Positions 45,963-54,869 of a stretch of 64,000 nucleotides of DNA are shown here, piece after piece. The notes beneath the pieces are model-generated. The model worked only from the letters and a program-made list of their open reading frames with translations. It was not told where the DNA came from and did no database searches. Positions within the stretch are counted from its first letter, which is position 1. Each line of letters begins with the position of its first letter. Both the position numbers and the translations under genes were made by a program. This DNA comes from Sphingobacterium allocomposti (GTDB lineage: Bacteria > Bacteroidota > Bacteroidia > Sphingobacteriales > Sphingobacteriaceae). The stretch lies in contig NZ_VNHX01000001.1 in NCBI RefSeq assembly GCF_008124885.1, positions 124,001 to 188,000 of the forward strand. Reading direction: 5' to 3'.

Positions 45963-45980
45963 CCGCAGAGGGGTAAAAAA

Positions 45981-46054
45981 ACAACCTCGTAGAGGTCAAA
46001 TGTTTATACGACCTATCGGGGTCGAACCATAGAACGCGTCTATTGCTATAATAT
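45981..46054 (+). repeat. REP-like intergenic repeat, copy 4
   Basis: Starts with CCTCGTAGAGG, then GTTTATACGACC and TATCGGGGTCGAACCAT. The head matches copy 2 and the body copy 3. It abuts the MITE-like element at 46058, so the 309-base gap after GH105 is made almost entirely of repeats. Confidence 0.6.
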
Positions 46055-46057
46055 GGG

Positions 46058-46220
46058 GCTGTTCAAAAAGCCTGACGTCGTCGTCATTGAGAGCCTGAAC
46101 GGAGGTGACTGCCAAAGGCGGCTACGAAGCAACCAATCTAATGGTGTCAAAGTGCAGGTCGTTACGTCACTTTACGTTGGCATTGAAGCACTTTTTGAGG
46201 TTGCTACCTTTTTGGACAGC
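46058..46220 (+). mobile_element. MITE-like repeat with terminal inverted repeats
   Basis: GCTGTTCAAAAAG (46058-46070) and CTTTTTGGACAGC (46208-46220) are inverted repeats with one mismatch, enclosing 137 bases. The interior contains GTCATTGAGAGCC and GGAGGTGACTGCC, resembling the GTCATTGCGAGC-type repeats scattered through many bacterial genomes. There is no transposase. A short frame over it is not considered a gene. Confidence 0.55.
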
Positions 46221-46271
46221 TTTTTTATGATATAATATCCAATAGATCGCACACTAGCTTAGCTTAAACAG

Positions 46272-47510
46272 ATGAAAAGGATGATAAAATATTTTGTGTT
46301 ATTGATAGCGCTTGCAGCTGGACACCCAGTGCTATCACAGCCGGCCTCCTTCCGGAAAGATGTTTCGGAGAGGCGTCTCTGGCTGGTTGAGATGGAACGG
46401 ATGGCCACGCCGGTGCTACGGAGTCTGGCGCATGATAGCTTGCGTATCACGATGCCGCAGGTTACCTCCGAACAGGTGGACAACCGTGAACACCGGATAG
46501 CCGTGCAATATGTAGAGGTGTTGGGCCGCGTACTTTGTGGCATCGCTCCGTGGCTGGCGCTCGAAGAAGGAGACGCAGAAGAGCGGGCGCTTCGCCGGCG
46601 CTTGCGCGAATGGACGGTCCACGGACTGAAAAACGCTCTGGATACCAACGCCCGCGACTTTATGCGTTTCGATATCGGAGGACAGCAGCTCGTCGATGCA
46701 TCATTTATTGCATTGGGTGTGGTGCGCTGTCCTTGGTTGTGGGAGCAGCTAGACGCAGGGACGCGGCGACGGCTCATAGAAGCCATTAAAACAACGCGAC
46801 GCTTCCGTCCGGTTTATTCCAACTGGTTGTTGTTTTCCGCGATGAATGAAGCTTTCTTGGCCAAATTCAGCGACGATTGGGACGTGATGCGTGTAGATTA
46901 TGCCTTGCGTCAGCTCGAGCTCTGGTACGTCGGCGACGGCATGTATAAAGATGGACCACATTTCGCTTACGATTATTACAACAGCTTTGTTATTCACCCT
47001 TTTTTGGCGGCGATTATGGACGTCATAGGCGAGAAGACCAAGATATACGATGACATGTTTGCAAAGATCAGAAAAAGGAACGAGCGATACGCCATTATTC
47101 TGGAACGTCTGATCCATACGGACGGCTCTTTTCCGCCTTCCGGACGTTCCGTTATTTATCGTGCGGCGGCCTTCCATCATCTGGCCGACATGGCATGGAA
47201 AAAGCGCCTGCCGGAACAGCTTCCTCCAGGACAGGTGAGAGCGGCGCTAACGGCCGTGTTGCAAAAGGTACTCCGTGCGCCTGGTACCTATCGCGAGGGG
47301 TGGCTGACAATAGGCTTGCATGGCGACCAGCCTGGATTAGGCGACTTTTATAACAATCAGGGAAGCCCTTATCTAACATCCGTAATATTCTTGCCGCTCG
47401 GACTTCCTCCGGGCGATGCCTTCTGGAGCGACGCGGCGCAGCCCTGGACGGCACAGCGTGTCTGGAGCGGCCAGGATGCTAAAAAAGACTATAGCATGTC
47501 CTTGCACTAA
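46272..47510 (+). CDS. DUF2264 (GH154-like) protein, possible exo-beta-glucuronidase
   Basis: A 412-residue secreted protein (signal peptide ends about PVLSQ). The helical-barrel DUF2264 pattern is visible: [55 protein letters not shown] and [16 protein letters not shown]2264 proteins include the founding member of GH154, an exo-beta-D-glucuronidase in Bacteroides arabinogalactan loci. A role in removing glucuronic acid is therefore likely but not proven by residues seen here. The BNR_4 gene begins 11 bases later, so the two are co-transcribed. Confidence 0.78.
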   Translation: MKRMIKYFVLLIALAAGHPVLSQPASFRKDVSERRLWLVEMERMATPVLRSLAHDSLRITMPQVTSEQVDNREHRIAVQYVEVLGRVLCGIAPWLALEEGDAEERALRRRLREWTVHGLKNALDTNARDFMRFDIGGQQLVDASFIALGVVRCPWLWEQLDAGTRRRLIEAIKTTRRFRPVYSNWLLFSAMNEAFLAKFSDDWDVMRVDYALRQLELWYVGDGMYKDGPHFAYDYYNSFVIHPFLAAIMDVIGEKTKIYDDMFAKIRKRNERYAIILERLIHTDGSFPPSGRSVIYRAAAFHHLADMAWKKRLPEQLPPGQVRAALTAVLQKVLRAPGTYREGWLTIGLHGDQPGLGDFYNNQGSPYLTSVIFLPLGLPPGDAFWSDAAQPWTAQRVWSGQDAKKDYSMSLH

Positions 47511-47521
47511 ATCGAATCCCT

Positions 47522-48853
47522 ATGGAAATGATCAGGAAAGCACCGAATCGTATGCTGCAGATTGTATGTAGTTTTTTCTTTTTTTTACCCCTTTTGGCAC
47601 AGCGTCCGGTGGCTCCCGTTGTACGGGACATTGGACTGGGCTGGGCGAAGAACACGGTGAACACCGCCGTATTCCGTAAGAATGCGTTGGTAAGCAACGA
47701 TTCGCTTCAGTTTGCAGCCTATTATGATCCTGACGGCTACGTCGTATTGGCTAGACGAAAACTGGATCGGGACGATTGGCAGATCGCCAGAACACACTAC
47801 AAAGGAAATGCAAAAGACGCACATAATGTTATCAGCATCATGCTCGACGGCGCAGGTTTTCTGCATGTAGCCTGGGATCATCACAATAGCAGGCTACGGT
47901 ACGCCAAAGGGCTGGCGCCGGGAAGCTTGGTCCTCGGGGAGGAGGAGATGATGGTCGGCACAGAGGAGGGAAGCGTAACCTATCCCGAGTTTTTCCGCAT
48001 GCCGGACGGGGATATACTGTTTTTCTACCGTGATGGTGGGTCAGGAGCGGGAAATCTGGTGATCAACCGCTACGACGTAGAAGCAGGACGCTGGCGGCGC
48101 CTGCATTCCAATCTGATCGACGGAGAAAGGCAGCGGAATGCATACTGGCAGGCCTGCGTAGACCAGCACGGTACCATACATGTGTCCTGGGTATGGCGGG
48201 AGACTCCGGACGTTGCCAGCAACCACGACATGGCCTACGCCTGCTCCAAAGACGGGGGTACGACCTGGCAGCGAAGTAATGGTGAAATATATGCGTTACC
48301 AATTACAGCTGCGACAGCCGAGTATGCGGCGTATGTGCCCGAAAAAAGCGAATTGATTAATCAGACGGCGATGGCAGCGGACGAGGCCGGAAATCCCTAT
48401 ATCGCTACTTACTGGCGCGATCCCGGTGTCGCTGTGCCACAGTATAAAATCATTTACCATACGGGGAAGACGTGGCAACAGCGCTCTCTGGATTTTCGGA
48501 AATCGCCATTTTCTTTAAGTGGTGGCGGTACGAAGGAGATACCTATATCGCGGCCCCAGCTGCTGGTTAAAGGAAAAGGAAGACGCGCGGCGGCTCTTCT
48601 TGTCTTTAGGGATGAAGAGCGACAACGCGTCGTCACGGTCGCCCACCTGAAACGTATGCGCACTAAGCCGGTGCTACTGGACATCTACCCGCAGACACTG
48701 GGATCCTGGGAGCCGACGTTCGATAGCGAACAGTGGCGGACACGGCGTATGCTGTCGCTTTTCATCCAGCCAACCGGACAACAGGATGGAGAGGGACTCC
48801 TGGATGCGGCGCCGACGATGGTACGGGTGTTGGAATGGAAACCTAATCTTTAA
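47522..48853 (+). CDS. BNR_4-family seven-bladed propeller enzyme (GH145/PL27/PL25-like)
   Basis: A 443-residue secreted propeller (signal peptide within 1-27, ending LLAQ). Hallmarks of the BNR_4 family: [55 protein letters not shown] and [18 protein letters not shown]. Family members include L-rhamnose-alpha-1,4-glucuronate lyase (PL27), alpha-L-rhamnosidase (GH145) and ulvan lyases. Next to a GH154-like and a GH105 protein the first two are the likeliest roles: removing the rhamnose cap of arabinogalactan side chains. By eye it cannot be placed in one family. Starts at ATG 47528 or 47552 are also possible. Confidence 0.75.
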   Translation: MEMIRKAPNRMLQIVCSFFFFLPLLAQRPVAPVVRDIGLGWAKNTVNTAVFRKNALVSNDSLQFAAYYDPDGYVVLARRKLDRDDWQIARTHYKGNAKDAHNVISIMLDGAGFLHVAWDHHNSRLRYAKGLAPGSLVLGEEEMMVGTEEGSVTYPEFFRMPDGDILFFYRDGGSGAGNLVINRYDVEAGRWRRLHSNLIDGERQRNAYWQACVDQHGTIHVSWVWRETPDVASNHDMAYACSKDGGTTWQRSNGEIYALPITAATAEYAAYVPEKSELINQTAMAADEAGNPYIATYWRDPGVAVPQYKIIYHTGKTWQQRSLDFRKSPFSLSGGGTKEIPISRPQLLVKGKGRRAAALLVFRDEERQRVVTVAHLKRMRTKPVLLDIYPQTLGSWEPTFDSEQWRTRRMLSLFIQPTGQQDGEGLLDAAPTMVRVLEWKPNL

Positions 48854-48856
48854 GCG

Positions 48857-49076
48857 TGAAGTGAGTGGCTAATAGCTAATGGCAGATGGCAGATGGCTAT
48901 AAGCCGTAAACTCGTTGATTTGTGAAGTCGTGAAGTGAGTGGCTGATGGCAGATAGCTAATGGCAGATGGCTATAGGCCGTAAAGTCGTTGATTTGTGAA
49001 GTCGTGAAGTGTGGCTAATAGCCGATGGCAGATAGCAAATGGCTATAGGCCGCAGAGTCGTTGATTTGTGAAGTCG
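48857..49076 (+). repeat. Threefold tandem repeat, 74/74/72 bp
   Basis: Three adjacent units at 48857-48930, 48931-49004 and 49005-49076. Each begins TGAAGTG...GGCT, has one or more TGGCAGAT motifs and ends GTTGATTTGTGAAGTCG. No coding potential shared between units. It starts four bases after the BNR_4 stop. Confidence 0.85.
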
Positions 49077-49098
49077 CGAGGAGGTACGACAAAGCGAT

Positions 49099-49178
49099 CT
49101 AATCTGCTAACTATTCTAACTTCTCATTTCTAACTTCTCACTACTCAAATCTCACTTCTAAAATCTAATTTCTCACTT
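49099..49178 (+). repeat. Pyrimidine-rich degenerate short repeat
   Basis: A run of TCTAACTTCTCA-like units of about 10-13 bases, directly after the 74-bp repeats and extending a few bases into the 3' end of the next minus-strand gene. Purine-poor on the plus strand. Slippage-type sequence. Confidence 0.65.
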
Positions 49179-49763
49179 TACTTTGCGCAACGGATATTGT
49201 TTGAAAATCCCAGCAACCACCTCCGGAAGTTTGTTGATCGATTTTTCCGGTGCTTTGATTTCCGATGATCCCCGGGCCTGCCATACGACGGTATTGGTAC
49301 GCCGATCCACGGCCTCTATAATCAGGTGTGCGTAACGGAACTTCTCGCTGCCGACAGGGTAGCTAGTAGCGCCGAAACCCCACATGCCCATTCCCCACAT
49401 TCCCCATGGTCGGTACCATCCCCAGGGACCCCAGCCGCCCCAACCGTACATCGGCGAAGCGTAAACCAAACGGCTCTTGTTGTTGACGATGCTTACGTAC
49501 CGAAACAGGACATCCGGGTTATCTTTGGTATACTGAAGGCCCAAAGACTCAAGTTCCTTATTAGCGGCGTTCAATATATTGCTTTTTGCAATATCATTGT
49601 TGAAGTAATTTTTGGACAAGGAGTCCACCGGCGGCAACCAGCCGTAAGTGCGGTATTGACCAAAATCTAGGCTCTGTACTTTTGTGGTGTTATATTGGAC
49701 AGAAGCACAGGAAGCTAGAAACGCAATCAGCCCAAGCGCGAAGATATATCCTAACTTTTTCAT
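49173..49763 (-). CDS. DUF4136 lipoprotein
   Basis: A 196-residue lipoprotein with lipobox FLAS-C19. The DUF4136 pattern is seen in FGQYRTYGWLPPVD, the central Gly/Trp/Met-rich segment (WGGWGPWGWYRPWGMWG) and LIIEAVDRRTNTVVWQARGS near the C-terminus. Function of the family is unknown; members are periplasm-facing lipoproteins. ATG 49763 is chosen over an upstream ATG at 49799 because the signal peptide starts there. Its stop lies within the pyrimidine-rich repeat, so the very end of the protein may have been shaped by that repeat. Confidence 0.82.
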   Translation of the reverse strand: MKKLGYIFALGLIAFLASCASVQYNTTKVQSLDFGQYRTYGWLPPVDSLSKNYFNNDIAKSNILNAANKELESLGLQYTKDNPDVLFRYVSIVNNKSRLVYASPMYGWGGWGPWGWYRPWGMWGMGMWGFGATSYPVGSEKFRYAHLIIEAVDRRTNTVVWQARGSSEIKAPEKSINKLPEVVAGIFKQYPLRKVK

Positions 49764-49885
49764 CTTTATAATTTTTCTTAGTCGGCGATAAGCTTGCATA
49801 AACCGTATCCTTTTGTTTTATAAATAATTTATGCAGGTATCAATTTGTATTATATTAGACTCCGCAAAGCCCCCATGGTTTAATT

Positions 49886-51514
49886 CTAAAATGGATATTT
49901 TGCGACCAGAGGCATTGCTCTTCCCGAACCAAAAGCCTTTTGGCTTACACGGAGGATCGGAGGAGCTTGGTAACGCTTAAATTCCGCCCCTACAAGCAAT
50001 TTGTGGATGCGCTGCACGAGCGCTTCATCGAATCCGGCCTTGACGACTTCACTCGCTGACTTTTCGAGCTCAATCAGCTGGAACAGCACGCTATCCAGCA
50101 GATCGTAAGGAGGGAGCGAATCCGAATCTTTCTGTCCCGGCCGGAGCTCCGCCGACGGCGGTTTTACAAGCGTATTTATGGGGATGATTTCCCGTTCCCG
50201 GTTTATGTGGTTTGCTAGTGCATAAGCCTGGGTTTTATAAACGTCGCCAATGACGCTTAATGAACCAGCCATGTCGCCATAGAGGGTGCCATACCCGACG
50301 GCAGCCTCGCTCTTGTTCGACGTGTTGAGCAAGATGCGCCCAAACTTATTGGATAAAGCCATCAAGATTGTTCCCCGGATGCGCGCCTGAATATTTTCCT
50401 CGGTCACGTCAGGCTGTCGACCCGCGAAGGCGTCGGACAACGTAGTTTCAAATGCGGAAGCGACATCTTTTATGGGGATAATATGATGGGCACAGCCGGT
50501 ATTGTTTACGAGGTCCAGCGCATCTTTGAGCGAATGGTCGCTGGAATAAACGGAGGGCATAAGAACAGCCAGCACATTCTCCGCGCCCAGCGCTTCGCAC
50601 GCCAGCGCCGCCACCAGTGCGGAATCCAAACCTCCTGACAAGCCGAGGACCGCTTTTTTAAAGCCCGATTTGTTAAAGTAGTCCCGCAAGCCCAGTACAA
50701 GTGCCTCATGGATTAATCCAATCTCCGACGGGGGCTCGGCGTTTGCTGCTGCGCCTTTGCCGGAAGTATCCACGATGCGGTAGTCTTCTTCGAACCGCCC
50801 CAGTTCCGCTAAGAGGTCTCCATTGCGGTCAAGAGCGAGCGAGCGCCCATCAAAAATGATATCGGTATGCGCACCTATGTGGTTAACATATACCAGCGGA
50901 CATCCTGCCTTAATAACGTTGCGCTTCAGTACGTTGATGCGGTTCTCAAAGTGTACATATGAAAAAGGAGAAGCAGCGATGTTGATGATAATAGCGGGGG
51001 CTTCTTTCCGAAGCTCTGCCATAAGATCGCCGACATAAGAGTTGGAGGCGTCATCATCCCACAGGTCTTCACATATTGTCAATGCCACTTTTTGTCCCTG
51101 AATTTCTATGCAGGATACGTAACGGTTCGGTTCGAAGTATCGGTACTCATCGAACACGTCGTAATCCGGAAGAAGGCTTTTCTTTACGATACGGGTGATG
51201 GCGCCCCCCTCGATCACCACTGCGGCGTTGTATAGGGCTTTGCCCTCGGGGTCTGTATTCTCAACGGGCGCCCCGATGATACAGGTTATTCCATGGCATG
51301 ATCGGGCAATCTCGGCCAGACTGTCGTTACATCTTTCGATAAATCGCCGGTTTCGCAGAAGATCTTTGGCAGGGTATCCGCCCACCGCCAACTCAGCAAA
51401 AACGATCAAATCTGCCTTGTCAGCTTTAGCTTTTTCGATGTGGGCGATAATCTTTCGGTTATTTTCGGCGAAATTGCCAATATGGTAATTTAGTTGTGCT
51501 AGTGCGATTTTCAT
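49886..51514 (-). CDS. nadE: Glutamine-dependent NAD+ synthetase
   Basis: A 542-residue cytoplasmic enzyme making NAD+ from deamido-NAD+, ATP and glutamine. The N-terminal nitrilase-type glutaminase (about 1-250) has the Glu-Lys-Cys triad: E41 in VFAELAVGGYP, Lys in VKKSLLPDYD, Cys in LTICEDLWDD. The C-terminal synthetase (about 275-542) has the P-loop-like VLGLSGGLDSALVAALA and LNTSNKSEAAVGYGTLYGD. Length is normal for the two-domain bacterial form. It follows a beta-barrel gene by 15 bases on the same strand. Confidence 0.96.
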   Translation of the reverse strand: MKIALAQLNYHIGNFAENNRKIIAHIEKAKADKADLIVFAELAVGGYPAKDLLRNRRFIERCNDSLAEIARSCHGITCIIGAPVENTDPEGKALYNAAVVIEGGAITRIVKKSLLPDYDVFDEYRYFEPNRYVSCIEIQGQKVALTICEDLWDDDASNSYVGDLMAELRKEAPAIIINIAASPFSYVHFENRINVLKRNVIKAGCPLVYVNHIGAHTDIIFDGRSLALDRNGDLLAELGRFEEDYRIVDTSGKGAAANAEPPSEIGLIHEALVLGLRDYFNKSGFKKAVLGLSGGLDSALVAALACEALGAENVLAVLMPSVYSSDHSLKDALDLVNNTGCAHHIIPIKDVASAFETTLSDAFAGRQPDVTEENIQARIRGTILMALSNKFGRILLNTSNKSEAAVGYGTLYGDMAGSLSVIGDVYKTQAYALANHINREREIIPINTLVKPPSAELRPGQKDSDSLPPYDLLDSVLFQLIELEKSASEVVKAGFDEALVQRIHKLLVGAEFKRYQAPPILRVSQKAFGSGRAMPLVAKYPF

Positions 51515-51529
51515 TTGTTTCAGTACGAA

Positions 51530-52264
51530 TTAAAAAAGTAAACCGATGTTGAAGGAGAGATAAGACAGGCGAGGGCTACCAGCTGACATTGTGCGGGTGA
51601 AGCCGTTGTTATACGTGATGCCCGTTTGTGCAGAAAGGTTGCCCGCCAGTCGCCATTCTGCTCCCGTGCCGATTTGCAGTCCTAGCCGGAAAACATCATC
51701 GCCAGCGATTGGTGTATAATTTGGGTTGCCTTCATACCTTTCTTTTCCGGACACTTTCACGCCGGCAGTCAGACCAAACTGTCCATAAAACCGCCCTCTA
51801 TAGCCTTGGTTCGTCTTAAGCTTGATCGTTAGCGGAACTTCCGCATATTGTAAACGATAAACTTTCTCCATGAGGATATCGTCCCCCGGGTAGGCCCCAT
51901 ACGCGCCACTATACAACGTGTTAATGAATAGGCCCGTGGAAAAGAAATAATTACGTGCAAATCCCAGGTCTGCCAGCAGCCCGTAGGAATAGCCTATTTT
52001 AGCACTGGGGTGGTAAGTATCGCGGTCTTCATAGGACAGCCAGCCAATGTTTGGGTTAAATGTCAATCCTAAAGACATATTCTTATCTCCATAATAATAT
52101 TGTGCATTTGCAGGAAGAACAGACAAGCCAAACAAAAAGACGAAAATAAATTTAAAAAAGCCTATCCGGGCCGGAGTGAAAGAGAAATGTTGGGATGCCC
52201 CTTTTTGCGGAATAATAGAACGGAAATTTTCAAAAAAGAAGGGCTGTTCGAGCAGTTTCTCCAT
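51530..52264 (-). CDS. Outer-membrane beta-barrel protein (PorT-like)
   Basis: A 244-residue protein with a hydrophobic signal (about 37-54, FIFVFLFGLSVLPANA) preceded by an unusually long polar N-terminus, so the true start may lie later than the ATG used. Strand patterns (MSLGLTFNPNIGWLSYED, FGLTAGVKVSG, LRLSYLSFNIGLLF) indicate an eight-strand barrel of the outer-membrane beta-barrel family. It lies 15 bases upstream of nadE and is probably co-transcribed with it. No specific role can be assigned. Confidence 0.65.
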   Translation of the reverse strand: MEKLLEQPFFFENFRSIIPQKGASQHFSFTPARIGFFKFIFVFLFGLSVLPANAQYYYGDKNMSLGLTFNPNIGWLSYEDRDTYHPSAKIGYSYGLLADLGFARNYFFSTGLFINTLYSGAYGAYPGDDILMEKVYRLQYAEVPLTIKLKTNQGYRGRFYGQFGLTAGVKVSGKERYEGNPNYTPIAGDDVFRLGLQIGTGAEWRLAGNLSAQTGITYNNGFTRTMSAGSPRLSYLSFNIGLLF

Positions 52265-52318
52265 TATAAATAGGGGTTTGTTGCACCGGTAAAATTACTA
52301 ATTCCTTTTATGTGAGCC

Positions 52319-52337
52319 TAAAAAACTTTCAAGATGT
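52319..52337 (-). repeat. 19-bp direct repeat, copy A
   Basis: TAAAAAACTTTCAAGATGT is identical to 53311-53329, in the same orientation, 992 bases apart. Copy A lies 55 bases upstream of the beta-barrel gene start (minus strand). Confidence 0.7.
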
Positions 52338-52396
52338 AGACCGGTTTTTGTGATTGGTATTGTTGTTATATCACGTGGGGTTCGATGAATTGTTTA

Positions 52397-52439
52397 ATAC
52401 AAAGAGCGTGTCTAATCTTTTTAAACACGCTCTTTGTAT
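52397..52439 (-). terminator. Strong hairpin after the FKBP-like lipoprotein gene
   Basis: A perfect 15-bp stem (52397-52411 with 52425-52439) around a 13-base loop, 37 bases past the stop of the minus-strand gene ending at 52476. No clear T-run, but the stem is long. Confidence 0.65.
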
Positions 52440-52475
52440 GTTTTGGGTTTTATGTATGTTTCTTGTTATTCAGTA

Positions 52476-53162
52476 TTACTGGATGTTCATTACTTCAAAC
52501 TCATAAATCACGGGAGCATTTGCTGGAAGATAATCCGCGTTTTTTTGGCCTGTATAAGGATTTACAGACCAATATGATGGTGCTATGATGCGGATTTTGC
52601 TACCTTTCTTTAAACCTTTTTCGGTGAGGCCCGCAAGAAGAAGTAGATTGGCGTTCTCCCCGTTATGCTTTACTGTATAGGGAGAAAATCCGATGAACCA
52701 CGCCACCGTTAAGTGCGTGTTTGTATTGCTGAAATTATAATCGCTGCCTGTCGCATCCTGCTTTAAAGGTGTCTGACTTGTTAAGGAGTATACGGCATAC
52801 TTTAGCTTTACCGTAGTCGGAGGAACTATTTGGTGTTGATTATATCCGACGTTCTGCACTTTATATTCATACGCCTTATCGTCTTCCTCCGTCGGTTCTG
52901 CAAGGATTTCAGACCATATACCTCTTTCAATTTTTTTTCCTAATCGCGGTAAAGACATCGTGACCGTATCTTTTACCCAGTTTCCTTCCGCTGAAGCTAG
53001 GTAGTCGTTAATCTTTAGCTTTTCGGCCGAGAACAAGGAGTCCAAGGCTCTTTCCTGTTTTAAGGCTTCTGCTTCGTAATCCGTATCGTCACTTTTCATA
53101 CAGGAGGTAAGTGCGATTGCAGCAACAATAACCGCAAATAATGGTTTAAATAGAGTTTTCAT
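52476..53162 (-). CDS. FKBP-like lipoprotein (first of a pair)
   Basis: A 228-residue lipoprotein (lipobox ALTS-C21). The C-terminal half has the outline of an FKBP domain, with TVKLKYAVYSL at the first strands, GLTEKGLKKGSKIRIIAPSYW near the active-site loop and VIYEFEVMNIQ as final strand; however, the usual catalytic aromatic residues are poorly conserved. It is a paralogue-like neighbour of the next gene, with a similar start (SDDTDYEAEALKQERALDSL). Likely a periplasm-facing peptidyl-prolyl isomerase or chaperone-like protein. Confidence 0.7.
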   Translation of the reverse strand: MKTLFKPLFAVIVAAIALTSCMKSDDTDYEAEALKQERALDSLFSAEKLKINDYLASAEGNWVKDTVTMSLPRLGKKIERGIWSEILAEPTEEDDKAYEYKVQNVGYNQHQIVPPTTVKLKYAVYSLTSQTPLKQDATGSDYNFSNTNTHLTVAWFIGFSPYTVKHNGENANLLLLAGLTEKGLKKGSKIRIIAPSYWSVNPYTGQKNADYLPANAPVIYEFEVMNIQ

Positions 53163-53310
53163 CTTTTTTCTTATTTTTTTAATGGTTGATAAGAGAGCTC
53201 TCCCGATAACCTGGGATCGATTTCATAAAATTTATAAGTCTTTTCAGTGGTTAGAACGCACATGCGAAAGCTAACGCTACAGTGAATTTACATTATCGTA
53301 ACAAAGAACG

Positions 53311-53329
53311 TAAAAAACTTTCAAGATGT
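53311..53329 (-). repeat. 19-bp direct repeat, copy B
   Basis: Identical to 52319-52337. It lies 37 bases after the stop of the second FKBP lipoprotein gene and about 150 bases upstream of the first one's start (minus strand). Confidence 0.7.
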
Positions 53330-53365
53330 CTTCAGATTATCGAATCAAAAGCATACTCGGTTTCC

Positions 53366-53983
53366 TTATTTTATATCCACGACCTCTATTTCAAAGTACA
53401 GCGGCGAGTTGGCAGGGATCTTTTCTCTTGTAGCGGTATCATACGCCCATGGAGAAGGAGTGACGATCCTAAACTTCGCTCCTTTCTTAAACCCATTTGG
53501 AGTTAAGCCTCCTGTAGTGTGATTGTCGCCGTTAAACCGGAATGTCTTCGGCAGAAAAGCGAGCTGCCAAGCTTCGATAACACTGGCTAAGGACATTTCA
53601 ACCGGCTTGTCGTCTTTTGACTCATCGAACACTGTTCCGTCCAATAATGTTCCCTTGTATTTGACCGAAATCCTTGGTGCCAGGATTCCGCCCCTAGCAG
53701 AGACTTGGTAGGTATACGAGTTGTTGTCTCCAGGCTCTAAAATCTGTAACCAAATTCCGGTGGAGTCGTGCAGCGTAGCTCCTTCCATATGTTGGTCGGC
53801 AAAAGCCTTCAAGGCCCCGGCCTGTTCAGCAATGATTTTCTTTTTCCGCTCCAGCTCAAGGGAGTCTTTAATACGCTGCTCTTCCAGCGCTCTTTCATAG
53901 TCAAAATCCTCGCTTTTTGAGCAACCTAAAAAGCAGGCAGATCCAATAGCAATAACAACAAATAATCTAGCTAGTTTCTTCAT
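53366..53983 (-). CDS. FKBP-type peptidyl-prolyl isomerase-like lipoprotein (second of a pair)
   Basis: A 205-residue lipoprotein (lipobox CFLG-C21). Following a charged helical linker (about 30-70) the FKBP_C domain shows VKYKGTLLDGTVFDESKDDK, a good match to the FKBP core (V-x-Y-x-G-x-L-x-D-G-x-x-F-D-S), and NGFKKGAKFRIVTPSPWAY with YFEIEVVDIK as last strand. It folds or escorts proteins in the periplasm or at the membrane. ATG 53983 with the signal peptide is chosen; a longer frame to 54133 has no such feature. Confidence 0.83.
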   Translation of the reverse strand: MKKLARLFVVIAIGSACFLGCSKSEDFDYERALEEQRIKDSLELERKKKIIAEQAGALKAFADQHMEGATLHDSTGIWLQILEPGDNNSYTYQVSARGGILAPRISVKYKGTLLDGTVFDESKDDKPVEMSLASVIEAWQLAFLPKTFRFNGDNHTTGGLTPNGFKKGAKFRIVTPSPWAYDTATREKIPANSPLYFEIEVVDIK

Positions 53984-54204
53984 AAAAATGTTTGATACAG
54001 ATATATCGGATGAAAACGGAAACCAATCCGTAGACGCTACAATATCAGAAAAATCTTTTAAGATTCCATGTTTGTTAGCAGAGAATATGATGCATGGATA
54101 TGTTAGAGGGGGAGAAGCGTTCGGAAACTGCAATAGTGCCAGGGAAGCGGCCCCATCTCACGTGTCTTCCGGCAAGGTATGAATCACGATCAGCTGTGTT
54201 GTTG

Positions 54205-54681
54205 TCATTCTACGTCTCTCAGAGCTTTCAAAAGCTTCTGCGGACCGATATATTCAAAGTACCGTCGCTGTACCCTAAAGTCGGGCTGTAAAAGTAAGGT
54301 CGTCGGGAATGCGAAATCTCCGTTTCGGGCGGCCAGAATTTTGGCTATATCGTGGTACTTGCCCGTCTGTTTCCTTCCGTGTTCGTTTCTGAGGATCTGA
54401 CCATCAAAATACACGGTATCTATGCTTTCAGCATCGAATTGAACGGCATAATAATCGTCATTCAGCTTTTCAGCAATTGCGGGATTCGTGAATACATCGG
54501 CTAGCATCTTTCTGCAGTATGCGCACCAGTCGGTGTGAAAAAAGAGTAATACAGGCTTGGGACGTACCGTTAACGAATCGGACAGCTGCTCAAAAGTGAG
54601 CCAGTGCACAGCACGCTTCTCCTGCGCAAAAGCGGCACTGCTGATAGCGGCAAACCAGAGTATAATAAGTGTTTTTTTCAT
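54205..54681 (-). CDS. Secreted thioredoxin-family protein
   Basis: A 158-residue thioredoxin-fold protein with signal peptide (ends about SAAFAQ). The redox motif CAYC appears in LLFFHTDWCAYCRKMLADVF, and the cis-Pro follows in DFAFPTTLLLQPDF. This is the DsbD-gamma/thioredoxin_7-like type, acting in the periplasm. It lies downstream of a TonB receptor gene on the same strand, 188 bases away with a hairpin between, so a loose functional link is possible. Confidence 0.87.
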   Translation of the reverse strand: MKKTLIILWFAAISSAAFAQEKRAVHWLTFEQLSDSLTVRPKPVLLFFHTDWCAYCRKMLADVFTNPAIAEKLNDDYYAVQFDAESIDTVYFDGQILRNEHGRKQTGKYHDIAKILAARNGDFAFPTTLLLQPDFRVQRRYFEYIGPQKLLKALRDVE

Positions 54682-54771
54682 CCGTTTAAACTATCTATTC
54701 GTGTTAAGTCTCCACTGTATAGATGAGCGCGCCTCAGCGCTTCTGTTGCAGCTTCAGACGGCGGGAGATTT

Positions 54772-54800
54772 CGGCCGGACGTCGTTCAGGAGTCCGGCCG
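54772..54800 (-). terminator. GC-rich hairpin between the TonB receptor and thioredoxin genes
   Basis: A 9-bp stem (54772-54780 with 54792-54800), 11-base loop, no T-run. It lies about 70 bases past the receptor stop on the minus strand. Confidence 0.45.
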
Positions 54801-54869
54801 GAAACTCACTAACGTATTTTCCAACGAGCTTGCGACAGTTCAGCACAGCCTGGATAGTAGGGCTCTTTC

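Noticed and set aside
46053..46235. 60-residue frame
   Set aside because: It coincides with the MITE-like repeat and its inverted ends.
48857..49076. CRISPR array
   Set aside because: Units are adjacent without unique spacers and no cas genes are nearby.
53984..54133. N-terminal extension of the second FKBP lipoprotein
   Set aside because: The extra residues precede a clear lipoprotein signal peptide, so the later ATG is the true start.
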